Notes: a model not told the origin generated them from the letters alone. 64,000 nucleotides of DNA from Hyphomicrobium sp. (GCA_025351425.1 JANXVY010000071.1:1-64000), one strand, 5' to 3'; numbered from the stretch's first letter, positions 24,967 through 33,510 are shown. Numbers and translations are program-made.

Positions 24967-26043
24967 GTGAAACAAGAAGACGTCAAGCCGGTCAAGTCGG
25001 GCGCTGCAGGCGCTGCCGTATTTCCGGGCTCGGATAGCCGGAAGTACAACTACTTCGAGCCCAAGGGCCGCAAGGCGACCCATTATGAAGATATGACCGT
25101 CGACGTGCAGCCGGATCCGGAACGGTATCTGCTGCAGGATTGGATTATCTCGTTTCCCGACGGCACGCCGACTTATTCGAAGGATTGGACTGCCGCGCGC
25201 AGCTCTGACTGGCACAAGTTCCGCGCCGTCGACCAGGAATGGGAACGGACCCACTATCAGCGCCAGTCGACGATTTGCGGCATGGTGCAGAGCACGATTG
25301 AAAACGGCCGCAAATCGGGTGCGCCCTCCCGCTTCGACCCAGCCTGGGTCAAGGTTCTGCAGGACCATGTCGGAGCCTACAAGCATGCAGAATTCGGTCT
25401 TGGCACCTCGACCATGCAGGCGCAGCGCTACGGTTATACGCAGATGGTCAACAATGCCATTTTAACCAACTCTTCCTATAAGCTGCGTTTTGCGCAGGAC
25501 ATTACGCTCTACCTGAGCGAGATCGGCCTGGATATCAAAGGGTTCGACCCGTTGGCCGGCAAGAAGCATTGGCTCGACGACCCGATCTGGCAGGGTACGC
25601 GTAAGTCGATCGAATCAATCATGGGCTCGAGCGACTATCTGGAGCAGTATTTCGCCACCAATATCGTGTTCGAACCATTGGTCGGCGAGTTGTTCCGGTC
25701 CGGTTTCGTCATGCAGGCGGCTGCTGCACAGAACGACTTCATTACCCCCGCTGTCTTCTCGGCGGCCGAAGCCGATTACGAGCGCAATCTGGCCAATACG
25801 GTAGAATTGGCGCACCTCTTGGCGACTGATCCGACGCACGCCGAAAAGAATAAGGCCTTGTTCAACGGCTGGCTTGAAAAGCATTGCGGACTAGCGCTGG
25901 AAGCAGCGCAAAACCTGCAACCGATCTGGTCTCAGCCGCGTGTAAAGGTTGCGGTATTTAGCGATGCCCTGGCGGCAGCGAAAAACCGCGTGAAGGCCAT
26001 CGCCTCCGAGATCGGGCTGAAAGTTCCAGCCAAGCTCGCCTAG
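24967..26043 (+). CDS. mimC: Monooxygenase hydroxylase, beta subunit
   Basis: A 358 aa protein of the non-catalytic hydroxylase subunit family, structurally like alpha but without iron ligands (no paired ExxH). Recognisable parts are the N-terminal segment SRKYNYFEPKGRKATHYEDM, the DWHKFRAVDQEWER helix and the long helical core with SDYLEQYFATNIVFEPLVGE. GTG 24967 is chosen because GGGAG lies six bases upstream; an in-frame ATG at 24919 has no ribosome site but would give 16 more residues. It pairs with the alpha subunit in an (alpha-beta)2 hydroxylase. Confidence 0.88.
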   Translation: MKQEDVKPVKSGAAGAAVFPGSDSRKYNYFEPKGRKATHYEDMTVDVQPDPERYLLQDWIISFPDGTPTYSKDWTAARSSDWHKFRAVDQEWERTHYQRQSTICGMVQSTIENGRKSGAPSRFDPAWVKVLQDHVGAYKHAEFGLGTSTMQAQRYGYTQMVNNAILTNSSYKLRFAQDITLYLSEIGLDIKGFDPLAGKKHWLDDPIWQGTRKSIESIMGSSDYLEQYFATNIVFEPLVGELFRSGFVMQAAAAQNDFITPAVFSAAEADYERNLANTVELAHLLATDPTHAEKNKALFNGWLEKHCGLALEAAQNLQPIWSQPRVKVAVFSDALAAAKNRVKAIASEIGLKVPAKLA

Positions 26044-26076
26044 TCCATTCAGCCATTCCCGAGATAGGAGACGTCC

Positions 26077-26436
26077 ATGTCAGCAGTAGTCCATGGCAAT
26101 ATTTTCAAGGATATGAAGCACATCGACTTCAAGGATACGATTTCGCATCAATGCGGGTTGACTTTGAACGACAGCGTCGAGGCGCGGGCAATCGCCGACG
26201 TCATGGGGCGGAAAAAGGGGATTACGGTCACCTTCATGCCGGCCATGATCCGTATCGACGGCGAAGGCCTGATCGAGTTCAAAATGGATGAAATATCCGA
26301 GGAACTCGGACGAACAATGACGCCGTATCTGTTCGAAATCTCGACGTCGACATTCTATGGCCGCATGGTGATGGTCGACGAAAACACCGTTACGCTGTTT
26401 GGCGATATGGATGCGATGCGCTCCTTTATCGAATAG
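26077..26436 (+). CDS. mimD: Monooxygenase coupling/effector protein
   Basis: A 119 aa protein of the MmoB/DmpM regulatory family. Typical features are the central VGVTIADVMG-like helix with VEARAIADVMG, a strand FMPAMIRIDGEGLIEF and the following acidic helix. Such proteins bind the hydroxylase near the active site and tune substrate access and electron transfer. A GGAG site precedes the ATG. It is the last structural component of the four-component monooxygenase, and a hairpin follows it at 26464-26494. Confidence 0.88.
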   Translation: MSAVVHGNIFKDMKHIDFKDTISHQCGLTLNDSVEARAIADVMGRKKGITVTFMPAMIRIDGEGLIEFKMDEISEELGRTMTPYLFEISTSTFYGRMVMVDENTVTLFGDMDAMRSFIE

Positions 26437-26463
26437 GACGGCATCGACTGAGACTGCACCCGC

Positions 26464-26494
26464 CGGTGGACTGTTCCCCAGGAGCTGTCCACCG
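26464..26494 (+). other. Intercistronic stem-loop after the coupling protein gene
   Basis: Eight-base arms CGGTGGAC / GTCCACCG surround a 15 nt loop. The next gene starts 34 bp later. The only following A/T tract is a purine-rich AAAGATAAAAAAA, not a T-run, so this looks like a processing or stability element rather than a terminator. Confidence 0.6.
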
Positions 26495-26527
26495 CTGGGC
26501 GAAAGATAAAAAAATCCGGAGGACGCC

Positions 26528-27538
26528 ATGTATAAGACCGCTACGGGGCAAGAGATTTTTGTCATCGACGGCCATACCCACTTCTGGGATGGTAGCCCCG
26601 CCAATCAGAAGAACATACACGGCAAGCAATTCATCGAGTGTTTTTATGCCTATCATCAAAACCTGAGCCCGCCAGCCGAACGCTGGGAAAAAAGCAAGTT
26701 CGAAAAATATGATGCCAAGACGATGCATGACGATCTCTTCGTGCACGGCTACGACGACATGGCGATCCTTCAGCCGACCTACCTGACGGATTTTTATAAG
26801 CACGGCTTCAACACCACCGAACGCAACTCGGCACTGAAGAAGGCGTATCCAGACCGCTTTATCTTGAACACGGCCTTCGATCCCCGTGACGGAACCAAGG
26901 GGCTCGAGCACCTGCACGAGATGGCGGAAAAGCACAAAATTCAGGGTGCAAAGCTATATACCGCCGAGTGGAAGGGCGAGTCCAAAGGCTATAAGCTGAC
27001 CGACAAGGAGTCCTATCGATTTCTGGAAGCGGCTCAAAAGCTTGGGATCAAGAACATCCATGTCCACAAGGGCCCGACGATCATTCCGTTGAACAAAGAT
27101 GCGTTCGACGTAGGTGACATCGACGATGTGGCGACGTCATTTCAGGATCTGAATTTCATTGTGGAACATTGCGGTCTGCCGCGCCTCGATGATTTCTGCT
27201 GGATCGCCACCCAGGAAACCAATGTCTACGCCGGGATCGCAGTCGCGCTGCCCTTCATTCACTCGCGGCCTGCCTATTTCGCCCACGTCATGTCCGAACT
27301 TCTGTTCTGGATTGGCCCGGACAAGATTTTGTACGGCAGCGACTACGGTATCTGGACGCCGAAATGGCTGATCGACAAATTCATGGCGTTTGAAATTCCT
27401 GCCGACGTCACGAAAGAAACGGGCTCGGTGCTGTCGCTCGAAAACAAGACCAAGATCCTGGGCCTCAATGCGGCGCGGCTGTATGGGATCGATATCGAAG
27501 CACAGAAGAAGAAGCTCAAAACGGCCGTTGCCGCGTAA
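26528..27538 (+). CDS. Amidohydrolase_2-family protein of the monooxygenase operon
   Basis: A 336 aa TIM-barrel metal hydrolase/decarboxylase. HTH in DGHTHFW (about residues 15-20) gives the first metal ligands; KLYTAEWKG, HVHKG and HCG then GSDYG in the C-terminal half are in positions typical of amidohydrolase_2 proteins. GGAGG lies before the ATG. Homologues sit in the same place in propane/acetone monooxygenase operons of actinobacteria and alphaproteobacteria, yet their reaction is not established as far as I know. It may hydrolyse or decarboxylate a pathway product or help metal loading of the hydroxylase. Fourteen base pairs separate it from the next gene. Confidence 0.85.
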   Translation: MYKTATGQEIFVIDGHTHFWDGSPANQKNIHGKQFIECFYAYHQNLSPPAERWEKSKFEKYDAKTMHDDLFVHGYDDMAILQPTYLTDFYKHGFNTTERNSALKKAYPDRFILNTAFDPRDGTKGLEHLHEMAEKHKIQGAKLYTAEWKGESKGYKLTDKESYRFLEAAQKLGIKNIHVHKGPTIIPLNKDAFDVGDIDDVATSFQDLNFIVEHCGLPRLDDFCWIATQETNVYAGIAVALPFIHSRPAYFAHVMSELLFWIGPDKILYGSDYGIWTPKWLIDKFMAFEIPADVTKETGSVLSLENKTKILGLNAARLYGIDIEAQKKKLKTAVAA

Positions 27539-27552
27539 CGCGAAGGTGTATC

Positions 27553-28332
27553 ATGACGATCCAAATTTGCGGGATGGATCGGCAAAGTGAGGTTTGGGCA
27601 CGGTTGGAAACTGTGACTGATCCAGAGCTCGACGAGTCGGTAACGGATTTGAAATTCGTGACCGGCGTCGATGTGGACGCGCAAAATCGCGTCCACATCG
27701 GTTTTCGTTTGCCGACCTATTGGTGCGCGCCGAACTTTTCTTTCCTCATGGCGGATGATATGCGGCGCGCCGTGCTGGAGTTGCCCTGGGTAACGGGTGT
27801 GTCCGTTGTCCTCGGCGAACATATGTACGCCGACAAAATCAATGCTGGGCTCGCGGGCGGGCTGTCGTTCCAGGACACGTTCGGTGCTGAGGCCGACGGT
27901 GATCTGGAAGATCTGCGCCAGACGTTCCTCGTCAAGGCGTTTCAGCGCCGGCAGGTAGCATTGCTCGATCATATGCTCGCCGCCGGGTTCCAGCCTATTC
28001 AGATCGTCGAGGTAACGCTTGCACAACTCGACCTGCTCGGGCTGGACGCCCAGGGCGCGCGGCTTCGTGACCGCTACCTTGATCGGCGCGCTGTCGTTGG
28101 CCGAGCATTGCCCACGATGCGCGCGTTCGTCGATGCCAAGGCCGAGCCTTTGACGGCAGATGGCCTTGCTGCCTACGTCAAAGCTTTGCGGCGGGTGTGT
28201 ATCAACGCGGAATTCAACGGTGCGCTGTGCCGGGGGCTTTTGTCCGTTCGCTTCGACCTCGAAACCCCCTTCGTTCCGAGCCAAACCAAAAACAGTTCCG
28301 ACAACAAGACCGCGCTAGAGCCGCAGCATTGA
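27553..28332 (+). CDS. MIP18/DUF59-family protein
   Basis: A 259 aa protein. The N-terminal 100 residues show the DUF59/MIP18 fold: VWARLETVTDPELDESVTDL, a strand region and the conserved segment LPTYWCAPNFSF with one cysteine. DUF59 proteins (for example SufT and PaaD) assist Fe-S cluster assembly or iron enzymes. The C-terminal 150 residues are helical and not recognised. It ends 18 bp before the GroEL gene. The position suggests maturation of the hydroxylase diiron site or the reductase cluster. The GAAGG site supports the ATG. Confidence 0.75.
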   Translation: MTIQICGMDRQSEVWARLETVTDPELDESVTDLKFVTGVDVDAQNRVHIGFRLPTYWCAPNFSFLMADDMRRAVLELPWVTGVSVVLGEHMYADKINAGLAGGLSFQDTFGAEADGDLEDLRQTFLVKAFQRRQVALLDHMLAAGFQPIQIVEVTLAQLDLLGLDAQGARLRDRYLDRRAVVGRALPTMRAFVDAKAEPLTADGLAAYVKALRRVCINAEFNGALCRGLLSVRFDLETPFVPSQTKNSSDNKTALEPQH

Positions 28333-28350
28333 CCGCAAGAGGATTGTACG

Positions 28351-29988
28351 ATGCCTAAGATGATGTTGCACGACGAAGCGGCCCGCGAAGCGCTCGGCAG
28401 GGGTGTCGCCAAATTGACCAAGGCCGTCAGCGGGACGCTGGGCCCCAAAGGCATGAACGCGATCATGGACCGGCCGCAAGGTACGCCGCTCGTCTCGCGT
28501 GACGGCGTCAGTATCGCGAGCGAAATCGAGCTGGAGTGCCCCTTCGAGAACATGGGCGCACAGGTGCTGCGGGAAGTTTCCAAGCAGACCAACGAAGTCG
28601 CGGGCGACGGCACGACGACGGCGACGGTGCTGGCCAACGTCCTGGTGCAGGAGGGGCTGGCGCGCCTCAAGGCAGGCGCCAATCCCGTCGAACTGGTCGA
28701 GGGATTGGAACTGGCGGTTACCGAGACCATCGAAGCGCTCAAGAAATCGGCCAGGCCGGTTGATGGCCCAAAGGGGATCCGCGCCATAGCGAGTATCGCG
28801 GCCAACGATAGCAAGCTTGGCGAAATGGTGGCCGAGGCGTTCGAACGCGCGGGCAACCAAGGCATCGTCGCGGTGGAGTTCGGTTCGACGGTCGAGACGA
28901 CGCTCGAAGTCATCGAGGGCATGGCTTTCGACCGCGGGTATCTTTCGCACCACATGGTCACCGATGTCGAGCGGATGCAGGTCGTGTTGGACCATCCCTA
29001 CATTCTGATGACTGACAAGAAGCTCCAGAGCGCATCCGAGCTCGAGGGGCTGTTTTCTCTGATCGACAAGAGCGGTCGTCCGCTCTTGATCATCGCCGAA
29101 GAAGTGGCGCCGTCCGTGATCATGTCGCTTTTGGCGCGCCGTGAGAAAAACAACTTCAAAGTCGCCGCCATCCATCCGCCGGAATACGGCCACTGGCGCA
29201 AGGCCTTGCTAGAAGACATCGCGATCACGACCGGGGGGCGGGTCATTTCCGGCGAACTCGGCGGGTCGGTCGACAAGGTAACGCTTGCTGATCTCGGCGG
29301 CGCACGGCAGGTGCGGATCTCATCCAACAAAACGCTCATCACCGCCGGCGAAGGCAAGTCTGCACATATTGAGGCTCGGCGCGAGCAGGTCGAGCGTCAA
29401 TTCGAGGCGGCACCCGACAATATCGAACGCGACAAGTTCACCGAGCGGCTGGCCAAGCTGTCGGGGGGAACGGCGGTCATTCTGGCAGGCGGCGCAACGC
29501 CGGTCGAGCAGAAGCGCCGGACGCAGATGATCGAGGATGCCATCAACGCAACGCGAGCTGCAATCGAGGAAGGGATCGTTCCTGGCGGTGGTGTGGCATT
29601 CGTCAAGATCGCGCCTGAACTCGACGGGCTCATCAAAAAACTGAAGGGCAGCGCCAAGCAGGGGGCCGAACTCGTCCAACACGCGCTCAGTCAGCCGCTC
29701 TTCCGGATCGCCGCAAATTGCGGCCTGGACGGACAGGCTGAGGTTGCCAAGGTCGCCAAGGCCAAGAACGGCCATGGCCTCGACGCCCGGAACGGTGAAA
29801 CGGTCGATATGTTCAAGGCCGGTATCATCGATCCGGTCAAGGTCAGCTACTGCGCGGTGCGCAACGCCGGCTCCGTCGCGGCCTTGATCCTCACAACGCA
29901 GACCCTCATCGCCAAGAAGCCTGATAATTTCGATCCGACAGCAGGTCCTGCCCTTGGCGGCGGCGCCGAGCTGCTGGGCCGGCCGTAA
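28351..29988 (+). CDS. mimG: Operon-dedicated GroEL-type chaperonin
   Basis: A 545 aa group I chaperonin. ATPase motifs VAGDGTTTATV (residues 83-93) and the EDAINATRAAIEEGIVPGGG segment with its catalytic Asp are intact. The usual C-terminal GGM repeats are missing: the protein ends LGGGAELLGRP. No groES lies nearby, so it either uses the housekeeping GroES or works alone. Homologues (MimG) beside propane/acetone monooxygenase genes are needed for folding the hydroxylase large subunit. AGAGG precedes the ATG, and the spacing to the upstream gene is only 18 bp, so it is in the same operon. Confidence 0.9.
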   Translation: MPKMMLHDEAAREALGRGVAKLTKAVSGTLGPKGMNAIMDRPQGTPLVSRDGVSIASEIELECPFENMGAQVLREVSKQTNEVAGDGTTTATVLANVLVQEGLARLKAGANPVELVEGLELAVTETIEALKKSARPVDGPKGIRAIASIAANDSKLGEMVAEAFERAGNQGIVAVEFGSTVETTLEVIEGMAFDRGYLSHHMVTDVERMQVVLDHPYILMTDKKLQSASELEGLFSLIDKSGRPLLIIAEEVAPSVIMSLLARREKNNFKVAAIHPPEYGHWRKALLEDIAITTGGRVISGELGGSVDKVTLADLGGARQVRISSNKTLITAGEGKSAHIEARREQVERQFEAAPDNIERDKFTERLAKLSGGTAVILAGGATPVEQKRRTQMIEDAINATRAAIEEGIVPGGGVAFVKIAPELDGLIKKLKGSAKQGAELVQHALSQPLFRIAANCGLDGQAEVAKVAKAKNGHGLDARNGETVDMFKAGIIDPVKVSYCAVRNAGSVAALILTTQTLIAKKPDNFDPTAGPALGGGAELLGRP

Positions 29989-30042
29989 CCAGTTTTATCC
30001 GGCGTACGGCCGTTGCGGCTGACCCATCAATAGGAGGAGCGT

Positions 30043-30537
30043 TTGACCAGTTCTCAGTCTACTGCGCAGCATGAGGCCGGAAATCGCCCTCTCGCAACGG
30101 AGCCGCTATACGTGTTGGTATATCGCAGTCACAGTGCGTTATCGGCGCATACTGTGGATGCAGAATTGGCTAATATTCTGCGCGCAGCGCGGGCCAAGAA
30201 TTCGGCACTCGATATAACCGGTGCGTTGTTGCTATACGACGATTGGTTCGCACAGGTTCTGGAAGGACCTGAAAAGGCGGTGCTCGCGTTGTTCGAACGG
30301 ATCAAATCCGACAGTCGCCACAATAGCATCGAGGTTATGGAGCAGCGGCCCGCTCCAGCCCGTGCTTTTGCGCGGTGGGCCATGGCCCATGTGGGCGAGC
30401 ATGGAGACCCGGACATCCCCCTGATGGCTTCGGGGGACAAGCTCGTTCCAGCCGCCGCTTGGAAGCCAACGGGGGAGCAAGAGCTGTTGCTTGCTCAATT
30501 GCGGCAGGCGACCCGGGGGTACGGGCGGGGATCCTAG
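30043..30537 (+). CDS. BLUF-domain blue-light receptor
   Basis: A 164 aa protein made almost entirely of a BLUF domain, which binds FAD and senses blue light. All key residues are present: Tyr27 (LVYRS), Asn53 (AKNSALDITG), Gln71 (FAQVLEG), and Trp112 with Met114 (RWAM), aligning with Tyr21, Asn45, Gln63, Trp104 and Met106 of AppA. No output domain follows beyond about residue 125, so it is a short BLUF protein acting by protein contact. It starts at TTG 30043, preceded by a perfect AGGAGG; no in-frame ATG lies upstream of the domain. It lies 54 bp after the GroEL gene in the same direction and before the first terminator, so it is probably part of the monooxygenase operon. Confidence 0.88.
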   Translation: MTSSQSTAQHEAGNRPLATEPLYVLVYRSHSALSAHTVDAELANILRAARAKNSALDITGALLLYDDWFAQVLEGPEKAVLALFERIKSDSRHNSIEVMEQRPAPARAFARWAMAHVGEHGDPDIPLMASGDKLVPAAAWKPTGEQELLLAQLRQATRGYGRGS

Positions 30538-30641
30538 AATTGGGCAGTGATTCGGCTGGTTGGCCGCAAGAATGCAAGCTGCCTCGACCGTCGCCGCAAT
30601 TGAACAGCCATCGAATAGGTTGTTGGAATGCGCCCAAAAAC

Positions 30642-30667
30642 AAAGCCGCCTCACAGGGCGGCTTTTT
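30642..30667 (+). terminator. Rho-independent terminator of the monooxygenase/BLUF operon
   Basis: Arms AAAGCCGCC / GGCGGCTTT around TCACAG are followed by a T-tract to 30667. It is the first strong terminator after the alcohol dehydrogenase start, supporting one transcription unit of about 10.5 kb including the BLUF gene. Confidence 0.9.
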
Positions 30668-30816
30668 GCATTTCTGGCCGGAGCCCTCAATGGTGCAACT
30701 GGCCTGAGACGAGGTGATCTAGCCGCTGCCCTGCGGTCAGTCGCAGCGGCGACGGCGAGCTGTTCTCTGAAGTGAAATATCGTGGTGCAAGTTGGCAGCG
30801 AACAGCCGAAGGACAT

Positions 30817-30848
30817 AAAAAAAGAGCCACCCGATAGGGCGGCTCTTT
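30817..30848 (-). terminator. Rho-independent terminator of the porin gene
   Basis: On the minus strand AAAGAGCCGCCC pairs with GGGTGGCTCTTT (one G-T wobble) and is followed by TTTTTT, 22 bp after the porin stop codon. Confidence 0.85.
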
Positions 30849-30869
30849 CTTTTGGAGTCTTGCGCGAGA

Positions 30870-32243
30870 TCAGAAGGCGATCAAGCCACCGACCTTGAAC
30901 ACATCGATATCCTTGAAGCCAACCTTGCCACCGAGCGGCGCGCCGGCAAGGCAGTTTACGTCAGCAGCGCCGGCCCGGCAGGTTTGGTCAGCCGAGAAGT
31001 TGCGATAAACGAACCAGGTCTGCATCGCGGCAGCATCGATCTCCTGCACCACGCCCAGGCCCCACTGAGTGAGGTTCGACGATGAAACGCCGTTGTTCCA
31101 AAGCGCAACCGACTGCTTGTCGTTGTTCTCGCCGTATTCGCCAAACAGCACCGTGTGCCCAAGGCCGCTCCACTTCTGACGGATACCAGCCTTCAGATAG
31201 AAGTTATCGCCGTCCGTCTTCTTCCCATTGGCCGCAACCTCAATCGGCGTCAGCAGGCTGTCGTTATAGTCCTTCGCGTAGGCAGCGTAGAAGAACAGAC
31301 CGGTCGGCACGTGCTGAACGTAACCTGCCATCTGCAACGCACCCGCTTCACGACGGAACAACCCAGCCGGGGTGACCTGAGGGTTGGTGATGCCGATGAC
31401 ACCGATAGAGTTATCGTTGGTATCGAAGTAAGCGATGGCAGCTGCCACCTTGACCGAGTTGAATTCGCCGGCATAACGGCCCGAAAGCGCCCATGCGTCG
31501 TTCTCGCCCCAAGAGGCCGAGCCCGAGAACCCGCCGAAGGTCGGCGTGTCGTAGCGGACGTTGTTGGCGGGAATGCCTTCGCAGTCGGCGCCAAGACCAA
31601 CGCCGTTGAGATTGCCGCACGAGGCGAATTGGCCCCACGTGGTGCTGGTACGGGCGTTCGTGGGATCGCCCGCGCGGATCATGGCGAAGTTGTTGTTGTC
31701 AAAGAGAACGTAGTTGGCAGGAACGGACGATCCCGAGCCGTCAACCAGGAAGGCTGCGTTATCGGCAGCACCCGACTGTTGGCCGATCCCGAGTTTACCG
31801 AGCGTGTTGCTCTTCAAGAACCAGTAAGACTGATAAACGTTCACAACCTTGGAGTTGGCGTTGTCGGCCGTTTGGCTCAGCAGGATGGCTTCATTGCTGA
31901 TGGCTTCGATGTAGAGCACGTAGCCAGCCGACCAATCGGAATTGATCTTGGCCTCACCCGTGAACGTAACGTGAGATGCCAGCGAGTCGCCGGGATCGCC
32001 GACGTAAGCGTTCTTGGTCCGGCCGTCGTCCCAGAAGGTGACCTGCTGAGAGACCCAGCCCGTAATCGTCAGACTGACTTTACGGTTTCCCTTGCGGGCT
32101 GTGGTGGCTTCGAGTTCGGCAATACGCTCTTCGAGGTCGGCGCAGCAGTTGCCGCCAACGCCCAGGTCGGCCGCGCTTGCCGTGCTAATGCCGCCGGCGA
32201 GAACGCCCGCCGCCAGTAGAGCGCTAAGGCTCAGGGTTTTCAT
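30870..32243 (-). CDS. Outer-membrane porin
   Basis: A 457 aa alphaproteobacterial porin. A signal peptide covers residues 1-24 (ALLAAGVLAGG…ASA/ADL), followed by a short coiled-coil with NCCADLEERIAELEAT, as in many rhizobial porins. The rest is alternating beta-strand sequence, with glycine-aromatic pairs and a C-terminal LIAF ending in Phe, the usual barrel-assembly signal. It would form a diffusion channel. The start ATG at 32243 follows AGAT, a weak ribosome site. It is monocistronic with its own terminator and is transcribed toward the monooxygenase operon. Closest subgroup cannot be named. Confidence 0.88.
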   Translation of the reverse strand: MKTLSLSALLAAGVLAGGISTASAADLGVGGNCCADLEERIAELEATTARKGNRKVSLTITGWVSQQVTFWDDGRTKNAYVGDPGDSLASHVTFTGEAKINSDWSAGYVLYIEAISNEAILLSQTADNANSKVVNVYQSYWFLKSNTLGKLGIGQQSGAADNAAFLVDGSGSSVPANYVLFDNNNFAMIRAGDPTNARTSTTWGQFASCGNLNGVGLGADCEGIPANNVRYDTPTFGGFSGSASWGENDAWALSGRYAGEFNSVKVAAAIAYFDTNDNSIGVIGITNPQVTPAGLFRREAGALQMAGYVQHVPTGLFFYAAYAKDYNDSLLTPIEVAANGKKTDGDNFYLKAGIRQKWSGLGHTVLFGEYGENNDKQSVALWNNGVSSSNLTQWGLGVVQEIDAAAMQTWFVYRNFSADQTCRAGAADVNCLAGAPLGGKVGFKDIDVFKVGGLIAF

Positions 32244-32799
32244 GTAAATCTCCGTATACGGGTGCTAGTTTTTTTCTACTCAGAACACACGGTCGTCCCA
32301 GGCAGTTGCCGGGATTGCTGAGACGGAAAAACACGTAGGCGCCGCCCATTGACGGGCATCACTCGGTGATTCGGCAGAATGCAGCAAACAGTGTTAGCTA
32401 ATGTTGCAGTGCAAGCCGGGTTGGAGTAACGAAGTTGCCACACAGGAATCGCGACTTTTGCGCAGTCCCAGTTAAAAAATAAACGCGACATTAAATTTCA
32501 AGCGAGCGGCTTTATTTGTTTTAGGAAGCGGCCGATATTCGTTCGACTGAATTTGGCAGCTTGTTCCCAGGATGTTCCGGCCCCTTTTTGCATGTCACGA
32601 GTTCACAGGCCGGCTGCAAACGCCAAGGGCAACCAGCCCGCTAGGCTGCACAGGTGTGGCAACCAAGTGTTTCAGCAGCGTTTGCCAGCGTGCCATCCCT
32701 GAGATAAGTCCAAGGCACGCCTCGCAAATGGCCGGATCTGGTGTGTGAGCGCTCCAGCGTAGCGTTCGTGCGTGGCAACCGGGGTTTAGGAGTTTCGAA
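32244..32799. other. Gene-free stretch between porin and methyltransferase
   Basis: A 556 bp intergenic region with divergent genes at each end. It should contain the porin promoter (AT-rich near 32250-32280) and the methyltransferase promoter. I see no convincing coding frame, hairpin or repeat. Confidence 0.5.
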
Positions 32800-33510
32800 A
32801 TGGGCGCGCTTGAGCAAAATATCTACGAAGACGGCTCGTATCTGGCCAATAATCCGACTTGGCATGAAGAGGATGCCCCCTTCAAGGCCAAGTATGTTGC
32901 GCAACTGCTGACGCGTAACGCCGTGGCGTTCAAAAGTGTCGCGGAAATCGGTTGCGGGACGGGTGCGGTGCTCAAACAGCTAGCCGGGCTGACGGGACGC
33001 GGTGATGTGGTCTGGAAAGGCTTCGACATAGCGCCGGCTGCGATCGCCATGGCGCAGCGCCAGATCAGTCCCAATATGACGTTCGTAGAGCAGGATTTGT
33101 TGGAGACGGACGAGCAGTTCGATGTGCTGCTGATCATCGACGTCATCGAGCACATCCCCGATTACATGAGTTTCGCGCGGCGCTGCGCGCAAAAAGCACG
33201 TTACAAAATCTATCATATTCCGCTCGATCTCCATGTTTCGGCGATCCTGCGGGACAGCCTGCTGCATGGGCGTGACACGGTCGGCCACCTGCATTATTTC
33301 ACCCAGAGCACGGCGCTCGCCACGCTGCGCGATACGGGCCATAAGGTGATCGATTCAGTCCTGACGCCGGGCGCGCTTGAGACGGCCGCGCTGCATCCCT
33401 CGCTGAAAATCTCGATCGCAAACGTGCCGCGAACAATCGTTGGTTCTGTCAGTCCAGCCTGGTCGTCCCGCCTGTTTGGCGGCTATTCGCTCATGGTGCT
33501 GGCCGAGTAG
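32800..33510 (+). CDS. Class I SAM-dependent methyltransferase
   Basis: A 236 aa Rossmann-fold methyltransferase. Motif I is VAEIGCGTGAVLKQL (about residues 47-61), followed by the acidic residue of motif II in FDIAPAAIAMA (about 75), and motif IV in LLIIDVIEHIPDY (about 110-122). It resembles Methyltransf_11/23 proteins that modify small molecules or glycans; the substrate is unknown. TAGGAG precedes the ATG. It appears monocistronic, followed directly by tandem hairpin repeats that may act as its terminator. The N-terminal segment YEDGSYLANNPTWHEEDAPFKA resembles glycan- or nucleotide-sugar-associated methyltransferases. Confidence 0.8.
   Translation: MGALEQNIYEDGSYLANNPTWHEEDAPFKAKYVAQLLTRNAVAFKSVAEIGCGTGAVLKQLAGLTGRGDVVWKGFDIAPAAIAMAQRQISPNMTFVEQDLLETDEQFDVLLIIDVIEHIPDYMSFARRCAQKARYKIYHIPLDLHVSAILRDSLLHGRDTVGHLHYFTQSTALATLRDTGHKVIDSVLTPGALETAALHPSLKISIANVPRTIVGSVSPAWSSRLFGGYSLMVLAE

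Larger units (their letters stand above)
30538..30869. other. Gene-free stretch between the BLUF gene and the porin gene
   Basis: Apart from two terminators (30642-30667 and 30817-30848) I see no coding frame here. The opposing terminators isolate the monooxygenase operon from the minus-strand porin. Confidence 0.6.

Noticed and set aside
21981-26436. Soluble methane monooxygenase
   Set aside because: Gene order (alpha, reductase, beta, coupling protein) and helper genes fit the propane/acetone group; no separate gamma subunit is present.
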